From Seriola aureovittata (Eukaryota; Chordata; Actinopteri; Carangiformes; Carangidae): a stretch of 64,000 nucleotides of DNA. Both the position numbers and the translations under genes were made by a program. Under the pieces are notes generated by a model that made no database searches, had not been told where the DNA came from, and was given only the letters and a program-made list of their open reading frames with translations. The stretch is from NCBI RefSeq assembly GCF_021018895.1, contig NC_079384.1:15267140-15331139 (forward strand). Reading direction: 5' to 3'. Below, in pieces: positions 62,201 through 64,000 of this stretch. Position 1 is the first letter of the stretch, and every line of letters starts with the position of its first letter.

Positions 62201-62760
62201 CCAGGAAGTTGGCTCCAAGATTCATCGGTCCTTTTCCCATACTGAAGGTCATCAACCCGGCGGCAGTGAGGCTTCAGCTCCCCCGGTCCATGCGCATCCA
62301 CCCCACCTTCCATGTCTCTCGCGTCAAGCCTGTTTTGGAGAGCCCGCTGGTGCCCCCCACTCCTCCTCCACCGCCTCCTCGCCTTATCGATGGGGGTCCG
62401 GCCTACGCTGTTCGTCGCCTGCTGCGCTCCCGCCGTCGTGGTCGTGGGCTTCAATACCTGGTCGACTGGGATGGCTATGGTCCAGAGGAGAGGTCGTGGG
62501 TCCCTGCTGGTCACATTCTTGACCCTCGCCTCATCACCGATTTTCATCGGCAACACCCTGAACAACCCTCCAGGTCGACCTCCTCCGCTGGGGCTACACA
62601 TCGGGGGCCATCCGTCCCTCCCATGCCTGTTGACTTGGAGGGAGAGGGGGTCTCTTCCTCCGAGGAGGACTCATCCTCGGATAACGAGGGTGCCCTCCTC
62701 CAGACCCCCTCCGCCCACCCGGCTGCTGTGATGGACTGGTCTGGCTCCGAGGAGTTTTAG
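59203..62760 (+). CDS. pol: Retrotransposon Pol: protease, RT, RNase H, integrase, chromodomain
   Basis: An open frame in -1 relation to gag, stop TAG at 62758-62760; positions below count codons from 59203, which is not a true start because expression should be by frameshifting. Aspartic protease with [12 protein letters not shown], catalytic D62. RT with [21 protein letters not shown] and the YLDD active site (376-379). RNase H with [14 protein letters not shown] (D525) and TDHKNLEYI. Integrase with an HHCC finger (about 705-750) and a DDE triad at D778, D838 and E874 (35 residues between the last two). C-terminal chromodomain from about 1068 ([13 protein letters not shown] ... [17 protein letters not shown]). 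Length is typical of chromoviral pol, and no stop or frameshift interrupts it. The chromodomain in this family can direct integration to marked chromatin. Confidence 0.95.
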   Translation: MFILWSGRPFRLSLSSKSQGSSVGGDILLSQASPKAFPNQRPVFHARLLLPDGSHALATFIDSGADANIIDEDLALQLGIDRIPLPHPIPARALDGHLLGTVSHQTIPVPMLLSGNHHETVQFHVLPSPCIPLILGYPWLLRHNPHIDWAAGTILGWSPSCHQICLRHASVPQHSACSSVMPTLSGVPPEYHDFREVFSKAKATSLPPHRPYDCAIDLQPGTTPPKGRLYSLSGPEREAMEAYINDSLAAGIIRPSSSPAGAGFFFVEKKDKTLRPCIDYRGLNDITIKNRYPLPLISSAFELLQGATIFTKLDLRNAYHLVRIREGDEWKTAFNTPSGHYEYLVMPFGLTNAPAVFQALVNDVLRDMLNRFVFVYLDDILIFSKTREEHVSHVQAVLKRLLENSLFVKAEKCEFHASSVSFLGYIVAPGSLQMDPSKVSAVTSWPIPDSRKHLQRFLGFANFYRRFIRNYSTVAAPLTALTSTKVPFHWTSAADEAFQTLKACFTSAPILQVPDPDRQFVVEVDASDVGVGAVLSQRAASDQKLHPCAFFSRRLSPAERNYDIGNRELLAVKLALEVWRHWLEGTRLPFLVWTDHKNLEYIRTAKRLNSRQARWSLFFTRFNFSLSYRPGSRNIKPDALSRQFKGEGEAREEADSILPYPCVIASLTWEVEERVKAAMENQPGPSACPPNRLFVPSALRSDVLQWAHSSRLTCHPGIRRTCDVLKQRFWWATLEEDTREYINACPVCSQHKPSHQSPAGFLHPLPVPRRPWSHISLDFVTGLPSSGGNTVILTVVDRFSKMAHFIPLSKIPSAKETAQLVLLHIFRLHGLPTDVVSDRGPQFTSIFWREFCAQLGASVSLSSGFHPQSNGQAERMNQEMETTLRCMVSRNPSSWSQQLLWVEYAHNSLTSSATGLSPFQCCYGYQPPLFPALEGEATCPSVQAFIRRCRRTWIQARAALLRASDRYSSSANRRRTQAPTYQVGQKVWLSTRDLPLRVESRKLAPRFIGPFPILKVINPAAVRLQLPRSMRIHPTFHVSRVKPVLESPLVPPTPPPPPPRLIDGGPAYAVRRLLRSRRRGRGLQYLVDWDGYGPEERSWVPAGHILDPRLITDFHRQHPEQPSRSTSSAGATHRGPSVPPMPVDLEGEGVSSSEEDSSSDNEGALLQTPSAHPAAVMDWSGSEEF

Positions 62761-62827
62761 TCCCTCCTCCTGGCCCCCTCCTCCCACCCGGCTTGGTGCG
62801 TTTTTGGGACGTCGGGAGCCGTCCCTT

Positions 62828-62837
62828 GAGGGGGGGG
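62828..62837 (+). other. Polypurine tract
   Basis: GAGGGGGGGG ends 3 bases before the 3' LTR. This is the expected primer site for plus-strand synthesis. Confidence 0.75.
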
Positions 62838-62840
62838 TTC

Positions 62841-63554
62841 TGTCATGGTTTGTTCTCCATACATACCTGCCTTCAGTTGTTTTCCACTCATCACTCCCTT
62901 GCTCACCCCATCTGCCAGCCACACCCACCTCGTCAGTCACTTCATTCACCTGTTCACTCAGCTGCAGCTCTTCAGCAATCAAGCCTGGTTAAAAGCTCCA
63001 CTCTCCTCCACACTCACTGCCAGATTGTTCTTTGTTCCCATGAAAGACTTTCCAGCGTTTACTCTTCATCTGATCTCCCGGTTCCGACCCTGCCTGCTCC
63101 CGACCTACCCGCCTCGTCTCTGCCCTGGTAATTACTTCAGCCCTTCTGTTTTTGACCACGATTCTGCCTTGCCTCTTCCTGGTCTTCGTCTGCCTGTTCT
63201 CGGGGCTGCTCTGAGTCCTCCACCTCCACTGCTGCAGCGTGTGAGTTCTCCTCGTTTCCCCATTGATCATCGCTGGGACAGAGTCCTCATCTCGACCATC
63301 GTGAGTGTTCCTGGGTTACTCACCTGCTGGTTTTTCGGTCCTCTGCCTGGTTCCGACCTACCCTCTGCCAGGTACGGCTGCCTCATCCACAGCTTTATTC
63401 TGGGCCCTCGGATTTTCCCCAAGCCCCTCAAAGACTGCCATTCGCCTTTTGAATTGAACTGTGTTTACTTACCTGCATCTAATAACAATAAAAGTCATTA
63501 CCAATCATCGGTCCTAGTCGGTGCTGCTTTTGGGTCCAAACCTCACCCATTACA
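62841..63554 (+). repeat. 3' LTR (714 bp)
   Basis: Same length and, by eye, the same sequence as the 5' LTR (offset 5256 bp). The AATAAA is at 63487-63492. Confidence 0.95.
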
Positions 63555-63559
63555 GACAA
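63555..63559. repeat. Target-site duplication, right copy (GACAA)
   Basis: GACAA directly after the 3' LTR terminus ATTACA, identical to 57580-57584. Confidence 0.9.
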
Positions 63560-63655
63560 AGTGACAGCCCAGAGGATCGATGACAGGTGTCACCATCTGA
63601 GGAATACATCAGATGGTATTGGCTATTACAGAGGGATCGAAAGACTAGACCCTTC
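63560..63655 (+). pseudogene. tekt3: tektin-3, fourth coding exon, right part after the retrotransposon
   Basis: Immediately after the second GACAA the tektin-3 frame continues with VTAQRIDDRCHHLRNTSDG and YYRGIERLDP, matching the human segment YRIDDKCHHLRNTSDG. Donor CCTTC|GTGAGT at 63655/63656. Together with 57537-57584 this is one ancestral exon of about 144 bp. The residues are well conserved and have no stop, so the host gene was under constraint until very recently. The remaining exons lie beyond the window. Confidence 0.92.
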
Positions 63656-63821
63656 GTGAGTATAGTTTTATGTGATCAAATATTAAATGCTAACAGTTTC
63701 TCATCTTTGTTTGAACCAGCTTAGAAAAGGGCTGGGCTCTTCAGTTAAATTGTCAATAACACGTTAGACAGCCTTTGAAAGTCATTTTGGTTAACCACTG
63801 CCCTATTTTCTCTGCCAAATA
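63656..63821 (+). other. tekt3: tekt3 intron, start
   Basis: Begins GTGAGTATAG. No coding sequence before the window end. Confidence 0.7.
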
Positions 63822-64000
63822 GGTTTAACTAGAATTGCTGCCTTGGGGTTGTATGCCGTCTTGAGATATCAGCTTGAAGAGGCCAAAAACATGTTTTGTG
63901 AGATCACAGTGACCTTGACCTTTGACCACCAAAATTTAAATAGTTCATCCTTGAGTCCAGGTGGACATGTGTGGCCAGTTTGACAGGATTCCCTTAAGGA
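63822..64000. repeat. Dispersed fish repeat, cut by the window end
   Basis: GTGAGATCACAGTGACCTTG, ACCTTTGACCACCAAAAT and GTTCATCCTTGAGTCCAGGT are words I recognise from an abundant percomorph dispersed repeat. Family and full boundaries are not determinable here. Confidence 0.5.

Larger units (their letters stand above)
57585..63554 (+). mobile_element. Complete Ty3/Gypsy chromovirus (sushi/Tf1-like), 5970 bp
   Basis: Bounded by 714-bp direct LTRs (TGTCATGG...ATTACA) and the GACAA target-site duplication. Internal order: priming site, gag with a CCHC knuckle, then pol with protease, reverse transcriptase, RNase H, integrase and a C-terminal chromodomain, then a G-rich polypurine tract. This order with a chromodomain defines chromoviruses. 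The gag finger wording and -1 gag/pol arrangement fit the fish sushi group. Both ORFs are uninterrupted and the LTRs look identical over their whole length, so the insertion is recent and the element may be capable of movement. It lies in the same orientation as tekt3, inside its fourth coding exon. Confidence 0.95.

Overview
The window looks like genomic DNA of a spiny-rayed (percomorph-type) teleost fish. Two vertebrate genes can be recognised, both on the + strand: a single-coding-exon cdc42ep4 (Cdc42 effector, BORG family) at 11629-12639, and the 5' half of tekt3 (tektin-3, a ciliary/sperm-flagellar microtubule inner protein) from about 55.6 kb to beyond the window end. Everything else is intron or intergenic DNA rich in microsatellites and fish-type dispersed repeats. 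These include Tc1-, hAT- and piggyBac-type remnants, a LINE 3' tail, foldback/MITE-like hairpins and a Ty3/Gypsy chromovirus.

Layout. 1-11437: non-coding, probably upstream/5'-UTR intron sequence of cdc42ep4, with a 0.39-kb inverted-repeat element (422-807) and a Tc1-like remnant (2051-2666). 11438-~16070: terminal cdc42ep4 exon with the whole CDS and a possible long 3' UTR. 16966-29757: a satellite block of about 11.9 kb, flanked by two oppositely oriented copies of one dispersed repeat. 29758-55600: gene-free intergenic DNA with scattered repeats. 55600-63655: tekt3 exons 1-5. 63656-64000: the next tekt3 intron, ending in a dispersed repeat.

Two features stand out. First, the satellite has a 169-bp higher-order unit built from five related subunits (36+36+36+25+36 bp). 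It is itself embedded in larger nested duplications with offsets of 737, 1075, about 1438 and 1775 bp, and its edges are more degenerate than its core. Second, a complete 5970-bp sushi/Tf1-type chromovirus (57585-63554) sits inside a tekt3 coding exon. It has two 714-bp LTRs that look identical, a 5-bp target-site duplication GACAA, and intact gag and pol with protease, RT, RNase H, integrase and chromodomain. Its predicted RNA 5' end is complementary to the putative primer-binding site, which suggests self-primed reverse transcription. The insertion splits the exon and should truncate tektin-3 near its middle on this haplotype, so it is probably recent and possibly polymorphic.

Limits: family assignments rest on visual recognition of motifs and remembered family features. 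No alignments or database searches were run. Dispersed-repeat names and boundaries are approximate.
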